The notes below the pieces were generated by a model. The model was not told the DNA's origin. It ran no database searches and saw only the letters and a program-made list of their open reading frames with translations. The position numbers were made by a program, and so were the translations under genes. A stretch of DNA of 64,000 bases from Pyxidicoccus fallax (GTDB taxonomy: Bacteria; Myxococcota; Myxococcia; Myxococcales; Myxococcaceae), in NCBI RefSeq assembly GCF_012933655.1, contig NZ_JABBJJ010000006.1, forward strand, positions 1 through 64,000. Reading direction: 5' to 3'. How positions within the stretch are numbered: the first letter of the stretch is position 1; every line of letters starts with the position of its first letter. Shown here piece by piece: positions 56,287 to 63,796 of the stretch.

Positions 56287-57276
56287 TCAGTTCCGCTCGC
56301 TCACCAGCGGAGGGCGTGCACTCGCGGCCTCGGGGTTCCGCCTCACCGCTCCCGGTGAGATGCCGATGAAGCGCTTGAAGGCGCGGCTGAACGCGGCCTC
56401 GGACTGGTAGCCCAGGCGGCTCGCCAGCTCGCCGAGCGCCGGCTTCTCCTCCTTCAGCGAGTTGAGCGCCACGTGCATCCGCCAGCGGGCGACGTAGTGC
56501 ATCGCGGGCTCACCCACGAGCTCGGTGAAGCGCGCCGCGAAGGCCGAGCGTGACATCGCCGCCTCGGACGCCAGCGACGCGAGCGTCCACGCACGCGCGG
56601 GCTCGCGGTGGATGAGCATCAGCGCGCGGCCCAGCTGCGGATCCTGGAGCGCGCCGAGCCAGCCCGTGCGCGCCGCGGGGGCCTTCTGCATCCACGCGCG
56701 GATGGCCTGGATGACCAGGATGTCCGCCAGCCGGGTGATGACCGTCTCCCCTCCCGGGCGCAGCTCCCGCGCTTCGAGCGCCATCAGCCGCAGCGTGCTC
56801 TGCATCCAGTCCGCGTGGGCGGAGTCCGCCGCGTCCTGGTGGATGACGCGAGGCAGGAGCTTCAGGAGCGGATGCGCCGCGGGATGGTCGAAGCGGACGA
56901 CACCGCAGATGAGCGTCGTCCCCGCGCCCCCGCCTCCGTACCGGAGCAGCGAGTACCGCTCGCTGAGCATGTCCTGCGGAAGGCCGACCACGTCCGGCGT
57001 GGCCACGCCCGGCTCCGTCCAGAGCCGGTGGCCCGCGCCGTGCGGAACCAGCGCGAAGTCCCCCGGCTGGAGGCAGAGCGGCTCGCCGCCCCCGGATTCG
57101 AGCCAGCACCGCCCCGCCGTCACCACATGGAACCAGAGGCAGTCCGGCATCGCCGGCATCTCCAGCCCCCACGGTGCCGTCAGCTCCGACCGGCAATAGA
57201 AGGTGCCCGTCATCCGCAGGAAGTGCAGCGCCTCGCCGAGCGGGTCCACCGGAGTCCACATCCGCCTGTCCGTCAT
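56287..57276 (-). CDS. AraC family transcriptional regulator with cupin domain
   Basis: 329 residues. The N-terminal AraC-type cupin (about 20-110; WFHVVTAGRCWLESGG, LQPGDFALVPHGAGHRL) is followed by a linker and a two-HTH domain (about 205-305): LASLASEAAMSRSAFAARF and ALGELASRLGYQSEAAFSRAFKRF with the ending ISPGAVRR. Regulators of this group often sense small aromatic or aldehyde compounds and control the divergent gene. The divergent target here is an NAD(P)-binding protein followed by a DUF1772-type membrane protein. A palindrome CGTCCAGG-CAT-CCTGGACG lies 30 bases from its start. Confidence 0.88.
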   Translation of the reverse strand: MTDRRMWTPVDPLGEALHFLRMTGTFYCRSELTAPWGLEMPAMPDCLWFHVVTAGRCWLESGGGEPLCLQPGDFALVPHGAGHRLWTEPGVATPDVVGLPQDMLSERYSLLRYGGGGAGTTLICGVVRFDHPAAHPLLKLLPRVIHQDAADSAHADWMQSTLRLMALEARELRPGGETVITRLADILVIQAIRAWMQKAPAARTGWLGALQDPQLGRALMLIHREPARAWTLASLASEAAMSRSAFAARFTELVGEPAMHYVARWRMHVALNSLKEEKPALGELASRLGYQSEAAFSRAFKRFIGISPGAVRRNPEAASARPPLVSERN

Positions 57277-57306
57277 GCCCCCAGGATGCCCACGGCCCAC
57301 CCGGTC

Positions 57307-57325
57307 CGTCCAGGCATCCTGGACG
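57307..57325. promoter_or_regulatory. Candidate operator, palindrome CGTCCAGG-N3-CCTGGACG
   Basis: Perfect 8-base arms in the 177-base region between the AraC-type regulator and the divergent NAD(P)-binding gene. A second, looser pair GTCCA ... TGGAC lies at 57361-57386. Both could bind the adjacent regulator or another dimeric repressor. Confidence 0.5.
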
Positions 57326-57453
57326 AATGAGCATGAATGAGCGACGTCCGGTCATTGAGAGTCCAGCCCCAGGAAGCCATCTTGGACGTGTGAAAGCGGC
57401 CCCACGCCCTTCCGACGGACGGAAGCGGGACATGGGGCCGAAAGGGAGCGGTC

Positions 57454-58107
57454 ATGAGAGTCCTGGTGGTGGGTGCAACGGGAGGTTCCGGTCGGGCCAC
57501 GGTGAACGCGCTGCTGTCCGCGGGGCACGAGGTGACGGCCTTCGCCCGGAGGCCGGAGGCGCTCGGCGTCACGGCGGAGCGCCTGAAGGTCTTCCAGGGG
57601 GACGCGATGAAGCCCGGCGACGTGGAGCGGGCCGTCCAGGGACAGGACGCGGTCATCGTCACGCTGGGCATCACGGAGAACGCCCTGCTCGTCCGGCTGC
57701 GCGGCAGCGCGGGCACGCCGCTGGACGTGCGCTCGGCGGGGACGCGAAACGTCATCGCCGCCATGCGCAAGCACGGCGTCCGCAAGCTGGTGGTGCAGAC
57801 CACCTATGGCGTGGGCGAGACGAAGGGCCGGCTGCCGCTGTCGTGGAAGCTGATCTTCGCGCTGCTCCTCCAGCCGCAGATCCGCGACACCGAGCGTCAG
57901 GAGCGCGAGGTGCGCGAGAGCGGCCTCGACTGGGTGCTCGCGCAGCCCGTTGGGCTGACGGACGACGCGAAGGAGGAGGTCTTCCCGTCGCCCGTCGGGG
58001 AAGCCCGGGGGATGAGTGTCTCCCGCCGGAGCGTTGGCCGCTTCCTCGTCGAGGCGGCGGAGAGCGCGCGGTACATTGGCAGGTCGGTGGCCCTGTCCGC
58101 CGCGTGA
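57454..58107 (+). CDS. NmrA/SDR-type NAD(P)-binding protein
   Basis: 217 residues. The N-terminal dinucleotide motif VVGATGGSGRATVNAL and the following FARRPE (NADP-type Arg) mark an atypical SDR of the NmrA/YwnB group. The catalytic Tyr-x3-Lys of classical SDRs is not evident, so it may be an NADP sensor or a reductase of the flavin-reductase-like group. The conserved block VQTTYGVGETKGRLP and DWVLAQPVGLTDD fit this subgroup. The downstream membrane protein begins 7 bases after the stop, so they are co-transcribed. Probably controlled by the divergent AraC-type regulator. Confidence 0.8.
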   Translation: MRVLVVGATGGSGRATVNALLSAGHEVTAFARRPEALGVTAERLKVFQGDAMKPGDVERAVQGQDAVIVTLGITENALLVRLRGSAGTPLDVRSAGTRNVIAAMRKHGVRKLVVQTTYGVGETKGRLPLSWKLIFALLLQPQIRDTERQEREVRESGLDWVLAQPVGLTDDAKEEVFPSPVGEARGMSVSRRSVGRFLVEAAESARYIGRSVALSAA

Positions 58108-58114
58108 GCGTCCC

Positions 58115-58597
58115 ATGCCCCACGGTCAACCCCTCGCGTGGCCGCTGCTGGCGGCCCTCGGCTCCGGCCTCATGGCCGGTGTCTTCTTCGCGTTCTCCGC
58201 GATGGTGATGAAGGCGCTCGCCCGCCTTCCGCCCGCGGAGGGCATCCGCGCCATGCAGTCCATCAACGTCGTGGCGCTGACGCCGGCCTTCATGACGGTG
58301 TTCTTCGGCACGGCCGTGGTGTCGGTCGTCGCGGCGGTCTTCGCGCTGCGCGCCTGGGAAGCGCCGAGCGCGCGGTACGTGCTGCTGGGCAGCGTGCTGT
58401 ACGTGTTCGGCGTCGTGGTTGTGACGGCCGCGTTCAACGTCCCCCGGAACAGTGCGCTGGCGGCCGTGGACCCGGCCCACGTCGATGCCGCGGCGCAGTG
58501 GACGCGCTACGTCTCGGGTTGGACCGCGTGGAACCATGTCCGCATGGTCGCGGCGCTCGGGGCCCTGGTGTCGTTCCTGTTCGGGCTGCGGGTGTGA
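58115..58597 (+). CDS. DUF1772/anthrone-oxygenase-like membrane protein
   Basis: 160 residues with four hydrophobic segments (about 12-32, 52-75, 87-107, 140-158). The stretches VFFAFSAMVMKALARLPP and NVPRNSALA match the DUF1772 family, related to anthrone oxygenases. No enzymatic proof exists for most of these. The gene starts 7 bases after the NmrA-like gene and probably works with it on an aromatic or quinone compound; this is inference from family and context. Confidence 0.78.
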   Translation: MPHGQPLAWPLLAALGSGLMAGVFFAFSAMVMKALARLPPAEGIRAMQSINVVALTPAFMTVFFGTAVVSVVAAVFALRAWEAPSARYVLLGSVLYVFGVVVVTAAFNVPRNSALAAVDPAHVDAAAQWTRYVSGWTAWNHVRMVAALGALVSFLFGLRV

Positions 58598-58684
58598 CCT
58601 ACCTGCACAGTTACATGTCGGAAGAACGACACACCGGGGCAGGAAGGGCTGGGTTAGTCTGCGCGCCCAGAGAGGAGCCGACAC

Positions 58685-59041
58685 ATGCCGTACATGCTGA
58701 TGATCATGGAGCCCCGAGGGCAGCGACGGACCCGCACCCGCGAGGAGGGAGAGCACGTCTTCGAGCGGATGGTGCGCTTCGGAGAGGACCTCAAGTCCCG
58801 CGGGCTCCTGCTGGCGGTGGAGTCGCTCCAGTCGGACACAAAGGGGGTCCGGGTCGAGGTGCGCAACGGCAAGCGCAACATCAGCGACGGCCCGTTCACC
58901 GAGGCCAAGGAGATGATTGGGGGCTTCTTCCTCCTGGACTGCAAGACGAAGGAGGAAGCCGTCACCATCGCCCAGCAGTGTCCCGCCGCCGAGTGGGCCA
59001 CCATCGAGGTGCGCGGCGTGGGGCCCTGCTTCGACGACTGA
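58685..59041 (+). CDS. YCII/DGPF-domain protein
   Basis: 118 residues, a complete YCII-type ferredoxin-like domain. The hallmarks are MPYMLMIMEP at the start, SDGPFTEAKEMIGGFFLLD (DGPF motif) and ATIEVRGVGP at the end. Such proteins are small dimers; in many genomes they stand next to an ECF sigma factor of the ECF41 type, but none is adjacent here. The catalytic role is unproven. It lies 87 bases after the DUF1772 gene on the same strand. Confidence 0.85.
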   Translation: MPYMLMIMEPRGQRRTRTREEGEHVFERMVRFGEDLKSRGLLLAVESLQSDTKGVRVEVRNGKRNISDGPFTEAKEMIGGFFLLDCKTKEEAVTIAQQCPAAEWATIEVRGVGPCFDD

Positions 59042-59157
59042 GCGTGCCGTTCGCGCGGCGGGTGGACGGCCCGCCGCGCATCATGCGGGTGACGTCAAGC
59101 CCAGAATACCCCTCGTGGGGTAGTCTCCTGATGCTCGCTTGAGCGAAGGAGGCTGGT

Positions 59158-59499
59158 GTGCTGCGTCAGGAGAGAAAGGTGTTACCGAGACTGCTGATGG
59201 GAATCGGCCTGCTCGGAGCCTTGCAACTGCCGACAGCTCATGCGGAGCCTCCCCATACGAAGGCCCCCGGATGCATCAAGCGTGGATGGCCCGCGACCGT
59301 CACATGCGGAAGCACTGCGTGCTTCGTTTCGAGCTGTGGCGAAGGAAAGTGTCCCTACTGCTTCATTGAGGGCATGGAGAACCTCGCCATCAAGGGATGG
59401 GCAGTCTACACGTGCATGAATGGCGACACCGTGACAGGGAAGGCGCTGCTGTTCAACACGCTGCCCCTCAATGCGCGCCTGGGACCCTTCTGTGGCTGA
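59158..59499 (+). CDS. Small Cys-rich secreted protein
   Basis: 113 residues starting from GTG 59158. A signal peptide ends near AHAEP (about residue 30). The mature 83 residues carry eight cysteines (GCIKRG, VTCGSTACFVSSCGEGKCPYC, YTCMNGD, PFCG), enough for four disulfides. I do not recognise the family. The protein could be a small toxin, inhibitor or surface factor. The next gene overlaps its end by up to 29 bases, implying coupled expression. Base composition is lower in GC than the surrounding genes, hinting at recent acquisition. Confidence 0.6.
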   Translation: MLRQERKVLPRLLMGIGLLGALQLPTAHAEPPHTKAPGCIKRGWPATVTCGSTACFVSSCGEGKCPYCFIEGMENLAIKGWAVYTCMNGDTVTGKALLFNTLPLNARLGPFCG

Positions 59500-59872
59500 G
59501 GTTTCGTGGGAGCAGGAAGCTGCCTTGGTGGCTGAGGCGCTCAACCTCCTGACCGTGCTGGCCGCACCTCGTCTCTACGCAAGGTGGTGCATGCAAGCCC
59601 CGCCTGCGGAACTGCTTACAGCGCTCCGGTCCCGCATGGCGGCGCTCGCAACTTTCTGCGCGAAGGCGTGGGGGAGCCCAGATGCGGAGCGCTTCCGGTC
59701 AGCAGCCCCCAAGGTGCAGACGCTTTCCGAGGCCCTGTCAGGCGATTCCCCCGGTAACCTCATGGAACCCGGATGGAACGCCCAGGCTCGCGAGTGCTTG
59801 GACGCGCTGGGGATCCCGGTGCCTCCTGAAGGCTGGGAAGCCTTCGAGGGGTGGCGTGCCGGCGGTGAGTGA
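59471..59872 (+). CDS. Hypothetical cytoplasmic partner of Cys-rich secreted protein
   Basis: 133 residues, no signal peptide. The sequence is mostly helical (QEAALVAEALNLLTVLAAPRLYARW, ELLTALRSRMAALATFCAKAW) and ends in a Gly/Pro/Trp-rich tail. No family is recognised. The start may be ATG 59471 or GTG 59492; both overlap the upstream gene. The secreted/cytoplasmic pair with overlapping frames is reminiscent of an effector and its immunity or chaperone protein, but nothing in the sequence proves this. Confidence 0.5.
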   Translation: MRAWDPSVAEVSWEQEAALVAEALNLLTVLAAPRLYARWCMQAPPAELLTALRSRMAALATFCAKAWGSPDAERFRSAAPKVQTLSEALSGDSPGNLMEPGWNAQARECLDALGIPVPPEGWEAFEGWRAGGE

Positions 59873-59901
59873 GAGGCGGACCGCCCTTTTTGCAGTGACT
59901 C

Positions 59902-60801
59902 CTACCCCGCCTTTCGCTGGCTCAACCCCACGCTGCCGAGGATGAGCGTGCCCGCGACGAGCATGGTGGGCGTCATCGGCTCCCCGAGCAGCAGCCAGGC
60001 CCAGGCCACGCCGAACAGGGGGACCACGTAGGTGACGGTGGAGGCCCGAGCCGCGCCGATGCGCTGGATGAGCCGGTAGAAGAGGACGTACGCGAGGCCC
60101 GTGCACAGCACGCCGAGCATCCCCGCCGCCAGCCAGGACACCGCCGGAATGGGCTGGGACGGCCAGGTGGCCACCGCGAACGGCAGCATCAGCAGCGCCG
60201 CGCAGGACAGCGTGGCCGCGGCGACCGCGCCGGCCGGCAGGCCGTTGAGCTGACGCCGCACCAGGTTCGAGCCGATGCCGTACAGGAATGCGGCCGTCGT
60301 TCCCGCCGCGGCGGCCTCGCCGATGCTGGCCCCCGCCATCTTGCCGCTGGCGAGGATGACCACGCCCACGAAGCCCGCGAATATCGCCACCGCGCGCCGA
60401 GAGCCGATGCGCTCCTTGTAGAAGAGGAAGGCCACCAGCGCGGTGAACAGCACCGACATGCTGTTGGAGATGGCGCCGATGCCGGCCGGTGCCCGTTGCG
60501 CGGCCCAGGCGAACAGCGCGAACGGCACCGCCGAGTTGATGGCGCCAATCAGCGCCAGCTTCGGCCAGAGCGCCGGCCGCAGGGACGCCCTCGCCCGCCA
60601 CAGGAATGGCATCAGCACCAGCGCCCCCAGCGCGAGCCGCAACTCCACCAGCGGCAGCGCGCCGAAGTCCTTCGCGGACACGCGCATGAACATGAACGAT
60701 GCGCCCCAGATGGCGCCCAGCACGCCCAGCTCCAGCGGGGTGAGCCACGCGGTGGGGAGGGAGGGAGAAGAAACGGAACGGGTCATCGGAGAGGCATTCA
60801 T
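59902..60801 (-). CDS. EamA/DMT family transporter
   Basis: 299 residues with ten hydrophobic segments arranged as two EamA repeats (about 22-145 and 165-290). Markers are GAIWGASFMFMRVS and PLVELRLALGALVL in the first repeat and LFYRLIQRIGAARASTVTYVVPLFGVAWAWLLLGEP in the second. These proteins usually export amino acids or small metabolites. It is divergent from a LysR-type regulator with 108 bases between, the usual arrangement for regulator and target. A second in-frame ATG (60786) is an alternative start. Confidence 0.88.
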   Translation of the reverse strand: MNASPMTRSVSSPSLPTAWLTPLELGVLGAIWGASFMFMRVSAKDFGALPLVELRLALGALVLMPFLWRARASLRPALWPKLALIGAINSAVPFALFAWAAQRAPAGIGAISNSMSVLFTALVAFLFYKERIGSRRAVAIFAGFVGVVILASGKMAGASIGEAAAAGTTAAFLYGIGSNLVRRQLNGLPAGAVAAATLSCAALLMLPFAVATWPSQPIPAVSWLAAGMLGVLCTGLAYVLFYRLIQRIGAARASTVTYVVPLFGVAWAWLLLGEPMTPTMLVAGTLILGSVGLSQRKAG

Positions 60802-60909
60802 GGCGGTGACACCAACCTTGCTCTTGTCTGCCCCGTATATTCGTCCCTGGGCGTTTACTCACAAGCGCATCCTTTTCTGGCCAGCCACAAGTATGATTTG
60901 AGGCTCCTC

Positions 60910-61806
60910 ATGACATCTCGCGCCGAATGGCTCCCCGCCCTGGCGGCCTTCGAGTCCGCCGCCCGCCACCAGAACTTCGCTCGCGCCGCGGAGGAGCTGC
61001 ACCTGACCGCCAGCGCGGTCAGCCACCATGTGCGCAGGCTGGAGTCGCTGCTGGGCGTCGCCCTGTTCCAGCGCCATGCGCGCGGCGTGTCGCTAACGGC
61101 CGAGGGCCGGCTGCTCGCAGACACGGCCGGCAGCGCGATGTCCTCCGTGGACGACGTGCTGCGCGGGCTGAGCACCTCACGCGACGAGAAGAACCGCGTG
61201 CGCATCACCACCCTGCACTCGCTGACGTACACCTGGCTGCTGCCGCGCCTGCCGCGGTTCGCCGCCGCGCATCCCCACATCCGCATCCACGTGGACACGG
61301 CGGCGGCGCTCACCCGGTTCGACGAGGGCGGCCCCGACCTCGGCATCCGCTACGGCGACGGCCATTGGCCCGGACTGACGGCGCTCCACCTGATGTCGGA
61401 AACGATCTTCCCCGTGGCCGCGCCCACGCTGCCGGGCTTCCGGGACGTCCGCGAGGCGGCCGATGTCGCGAAGCTGCCGCTGGTCGCGGACCTCGCCCAC
61501 CATGGCTGGCCGGACTGGTTCCGCGCCGCGGGCGTGCGCGGAGCCCCGCCCGATGAGCGGTACAACTTCAGCGACACCACCGACGCGGTGAAGGCCGCGG
61601 TGCATGGCCTGGGCGCGGCGCTCGGACGCGACAAGATCATCACGCCGTACCTCGCCGACGGACGCCTCGTGCGCCTGCCCGGGCCCGCCATGCCCGCGCG
61701 CCCCAGCTACTACGTGGTCTACCCGGCCCACCAGCGGCTGCGGCCGGCCGCACGGGCCTTCATCGACTGGGTGATGAAGCAGCCGGAGGCGCCCGCCCCG
61801 GTGTAG
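60910..61806 (+). CDS. LysR family transcriptional regulator (GcvA-like)
   Basis: 298 residues. The N-terminal winged helix reads ALAAFESAARHQNFARAAEELHLTASAVSHHVRRLE (GcvA/LysR signature). The effector domain (about 90-295) includes RVRITTLHSLTYTWLLPRL and YGDGHWPGL, as in GcvA-type regulators. It probably controls the divergent EamA transporter and itself. Direct repeats CACAAG at 60860 and 60886 lie in the gap and could be part of the binding site. The ATG at 60910 gives the normal N-terminus. Confidence 0.88.
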   Translation: MTSRAEWLPALAAFESAARHQNFARAAEELHLTASAVSHHVRRLESLLGVALFQRHARGVSLTAEGRLLADTAGSAMSSVDDVLRGLSTSRDEKNRVRITTLHSLTYTWLLPRLPRFAAAHPHIRIHVDTAAALTRFDEGGPDLGIRYGDGHWPGLTALHLMSETIFPVAAPTLPGFRDVREAADVAKLPLVADLAHHGWPDWFRAAGVRGAPPDERYNFSDTTDAVKAAVHGLGAALGRDKIITPYLADGRLVRLPGPAMPARPSYYVVYPAHQRLRPAARAFIDWVMKQPEAPAPV

Positions 61807-61838
61807 CGCCGGGCCCACGGCCCCGGGCAGCGCCCAAT

Positions 61839-61854
61839 TGACAGTAACCTGTCA
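61839..61854. promoter_or_regulatory. Candidate operator, TGACAG-N4-CTGTCA
   Basis: Perfect 6-base inverted repeat 20 bases upstream of the MarR-type gene. It overlaps a consensus -35 TTGACA (61838-61843), so a bound regulator would block transcription. Typical for autorepression by MarR proteins. Confidence 0.5.
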
Positions 61855-61873
61855 TGATGGCAGATCCCTGTCC

Positions 61874-62365
61874 ATGAACAAGCCAACGGCGGCGGGGGAG
61901 CTGTTCACCGAGCTGGTGCTGGAGGTGTTCCGCGTCAACGGGCTCGCGCTCGAGGCGGGCGACCAGCTGAGCGAGCCCGTGGGCCTGAGCAGCGCGAGGT
62001 GGCAGGTGCTCGGCGTGGTGGACCACGAGCCCGCGCCCGTCGCGAACGTGGCCCGCATCATGGGCCTGACGCGGCAGAGCGTGCAGCAGACCGCCGACGC
62101 GCTGGAGCGCGATGGCTTCGTCGAGTACCTCCCCAACCCGCATCACCGCCGCGCGAAGCTCATCGCGTTGACACCCCGGGGACGCGAGGCGCTCCGGAAG
62201 GTCGAGGCGCGCCACGCGGCGTGGGCGAACGCGCTAGGCACGGAGGTGGACCTGAAGAACCTGCGGGCCGCGGTGAGTGGCCTGCGCCAGGTCCGCGAGC
62301 GCCTGGAGGCACACGCCTCCGCATCGGCCCACGACGCGCGAACCGGAGGTCCCCATGACGGGTGA
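61874..62365 (+). CDS. MarR family transcriptional regulator
   Basis: 163 residues. The winged helix (about 45-125) shows SSARWQVLGVVDHEPAPVANVARIMGLTRQSVQQTADALERDGFVE (split by the recognition helix) and the wing PNPHHRRAKLIALTPRGREAL, the usual MarR signature with its Arg. Such regulators respond to phenolic or oxidised compounds and repress nearby genes. The ATG at 61874 lies 20 bases after a palindrome overlapping the -35 region. The downstream VOC gene overlaps its end by 11 bases, so it is probably a co-regulated target. Confidence 0.88.
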   Translation: MNKPTAAGELFTELVLEVFRVNGLALEAGDQLSEPVGLSSARWQVLGVVDHEPAPVANVARIMGLTRQSVQQTADALERDGFVEYLPNPHHRRAKLIALTPRGREALRKVEARHAAWANALGTEVDLKNLRAAVSGLRQVRERLEAHASASAHDARTGGPHDG

Positions 62366-63083
62366 GACGACGATTCCCATGCTGCCCTGTGTCTCGATGG
62401 ACGAGACACTCGACTTCTACCGGGCCCTCGGCTTCGAGATGACCTACCGGCAGACCCGGCCGAACCCGTACTCGGTGGTGCGCCGCGGGGGCTTCGAGCT
62501 GCACTTCTACGGACTCCCGGGCCTGAACCCGGCATCGGCCCACAGCAGCTGCCTCATCGTGGTCCCCGAGGTCGCCCCCCTGCACGAGGCGCTCTCCGAG
62601 GCCCTGCGGCGGACGCTCGGCAAGCTCCCCGTCGCCGGCATCCCCCGCATCACTCGGATGAAGCCGGGCCAGGGCCGCTTCACCCTGGTGGACCTGTCCG
62701 GAAACTCCCTCATCTTCGTGAAGCGGCTGGAGGCTGGAGCCAAGGAGGAGGACGACGCACCCCGCGCCGGCTCCCCGCTGGCGAAGGCACTCGCGGCCGC
62801 CGCCCGCCTGCGGGACCTCAAGACGGACGACGCCGCGGCGGCGAAGGTCCTCGACGCGGCGCTCGCGCGGGACGAGCCGTCGGACCCTGTCGAGCGCGCC
62901 CGGGCGCTCGCCGCCCGCGCCGAGCTGGCCGTGGCCCTGGGAGAAGTGGAGCGCGCCAGGGCCCTGCGCGCCGAGCTTCAGGCCCTGCCCCTTCCCGACG
63001 AGGTCCGCGCCGACCTGCGTGACGAGCTGCGGGCGGCGGACGACCTGGAGCGCGCGCTCGGGAAGCAGGACTTCAAGGCCTGA
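62355..63083 (+). CDS. VOC (glyoxalase/bleomycin-resistance) domain protein with helical extension
   Basis: 242 residues. The VOC domain (about 5-130) has MLPCVSMDETLDFYRALGFEM, ELHFYGLPG and RFTLVDLSGNSLIFVKR. Unlike normal VOC proteins (about 120-140 residues), it carries an Ala/Arg/Leu-rich helical extension (about 140-242; AKALAAAARLRDLKTDD, ALAARAELAVALGEVERARAL) resembling TPR helices. The start at 62355 has GGAGG 6 bases upstream and overlaps the MarR gene. A role in resistance to or modification of a small molecule is suggested by the neighbour. Its end overlaps the convergent lipoprotein gene by 11 bases. Confidence 0.82.
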   Translation: MTGETTIPMLPCVSMDETLDFYRALGFEMTYRQTRPNPYSVVRRGGFELHFYGLPGLNPASAHSSCLIVVPEVAPLHEALSEALRRTLGKLPVAGIPRITRMKPGQGRFTLVDLSGNSLIFVKRLEAGAKEEDDAPRAGSPLAKALAAAARLRDLKTDDAAAAKVLDAALARDEPSDPVERARALAARAELAVALGEVERARALRAELQALPLPDEVRADLRDELRAADDLERALGKQDFKA

Positions 63084-63681
63084 GCGTCTCGGGCTGGGGA
63101 CGTGGTCGGTGCTTGCCGGTGCACCACGGCGTGAAGGTCGCCATGGCCAGCGGGAGCGGCTCGGACTCCGGGAGGGGCTCGAACCGCTTCACGAGCCCCA
63201 TCAGCGTGCCGGGCTTCTCGGGTTCGATCCAACCGAACCCCAGGGTCTGGAGCCCGTCCCGGTGCGGAGTCAGGAGGAGGTTCGACTCGTAGACCACCTG
63301 CCCGTCGAGAACGAAGAGGAGCGCGCTCTGGACCGTCGCCATGTCCGCTCCGGACGGCGGCTTGAACGCCAGATGCTTGAGCTCCTCGAGGACGGCGCGG
63401 TCCTTCAGGACGAGGCAGCCGCGCGGCAGGGCTCCCTTCAAATCGCTCACGTCCGCGGGCTCCAGGACCACGTAGGCCGCCCAGTCCCCCTGGTCGAAGT
63501 GGAACCCGCGGAACGGCGCGACGGTGTAGGGCGGCGCCGACGCGGAGGCCCTGGCCGTGTCGTCCGGTCCGGGCTCCTCCTCGGCGGTCGAGGATCGGCG
63601 ACACCCCGCGGAGGGAAGCGTGGCGAGCAGCAGGGCCGTAAGACCGGCCAGGCCCTTCCTCTGATACGTGCGAGCGTCCAT
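63073..63681 (-). CDS. Hypothetical lipoprotein
   Basis: 202 residues. Lipobox SAGC with Cys near residue 27. A Ser/Ala/Pro/Glu-rich linker (about 28-50) leads to a mixed alpha/beta domain (about 53-195) with LPRGCLVLKDRAVLEELKHLA and VQSALLFVLDGQVVYESNLLL; I recognise no family. Two Cys (in PRGC and TPWCTG) may form a disulfide. It converges with the VOC gene with an 11-base overlap of their 3' ends, and diverges from the pirin-like gene at the right edge. Confidence 0.6.
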   Translation of the reverse strand: MDARTYQRKGLAGLTALLLATLPSAGCRRSSTAEEEPGPDDTARASASAPPYTVAPFRGFHFDQGDWAAYVVLEPADVSDLKGALPRGCLVLKDRAVLEELKHLAFKPPSGADMATVQSALLFVLDGQVVYESNLLLTPHRDGLQTLGFGWIEPEKPGTLMGLVKRFEPLPESEPLPLAMATFTPWCTGKHRPRPQPETLRP

Positions 63682-63796
63682 GGTCCCCCATCCGAGGCGC
63701 CTGGGTGCGCCCCCGGGCGGGACGCTAGCACCGCCGTTGCGAAACAGAGGTCCGGGGGATTAATGACTCCCACCGGAATCAATCGCGAGGTGGACG

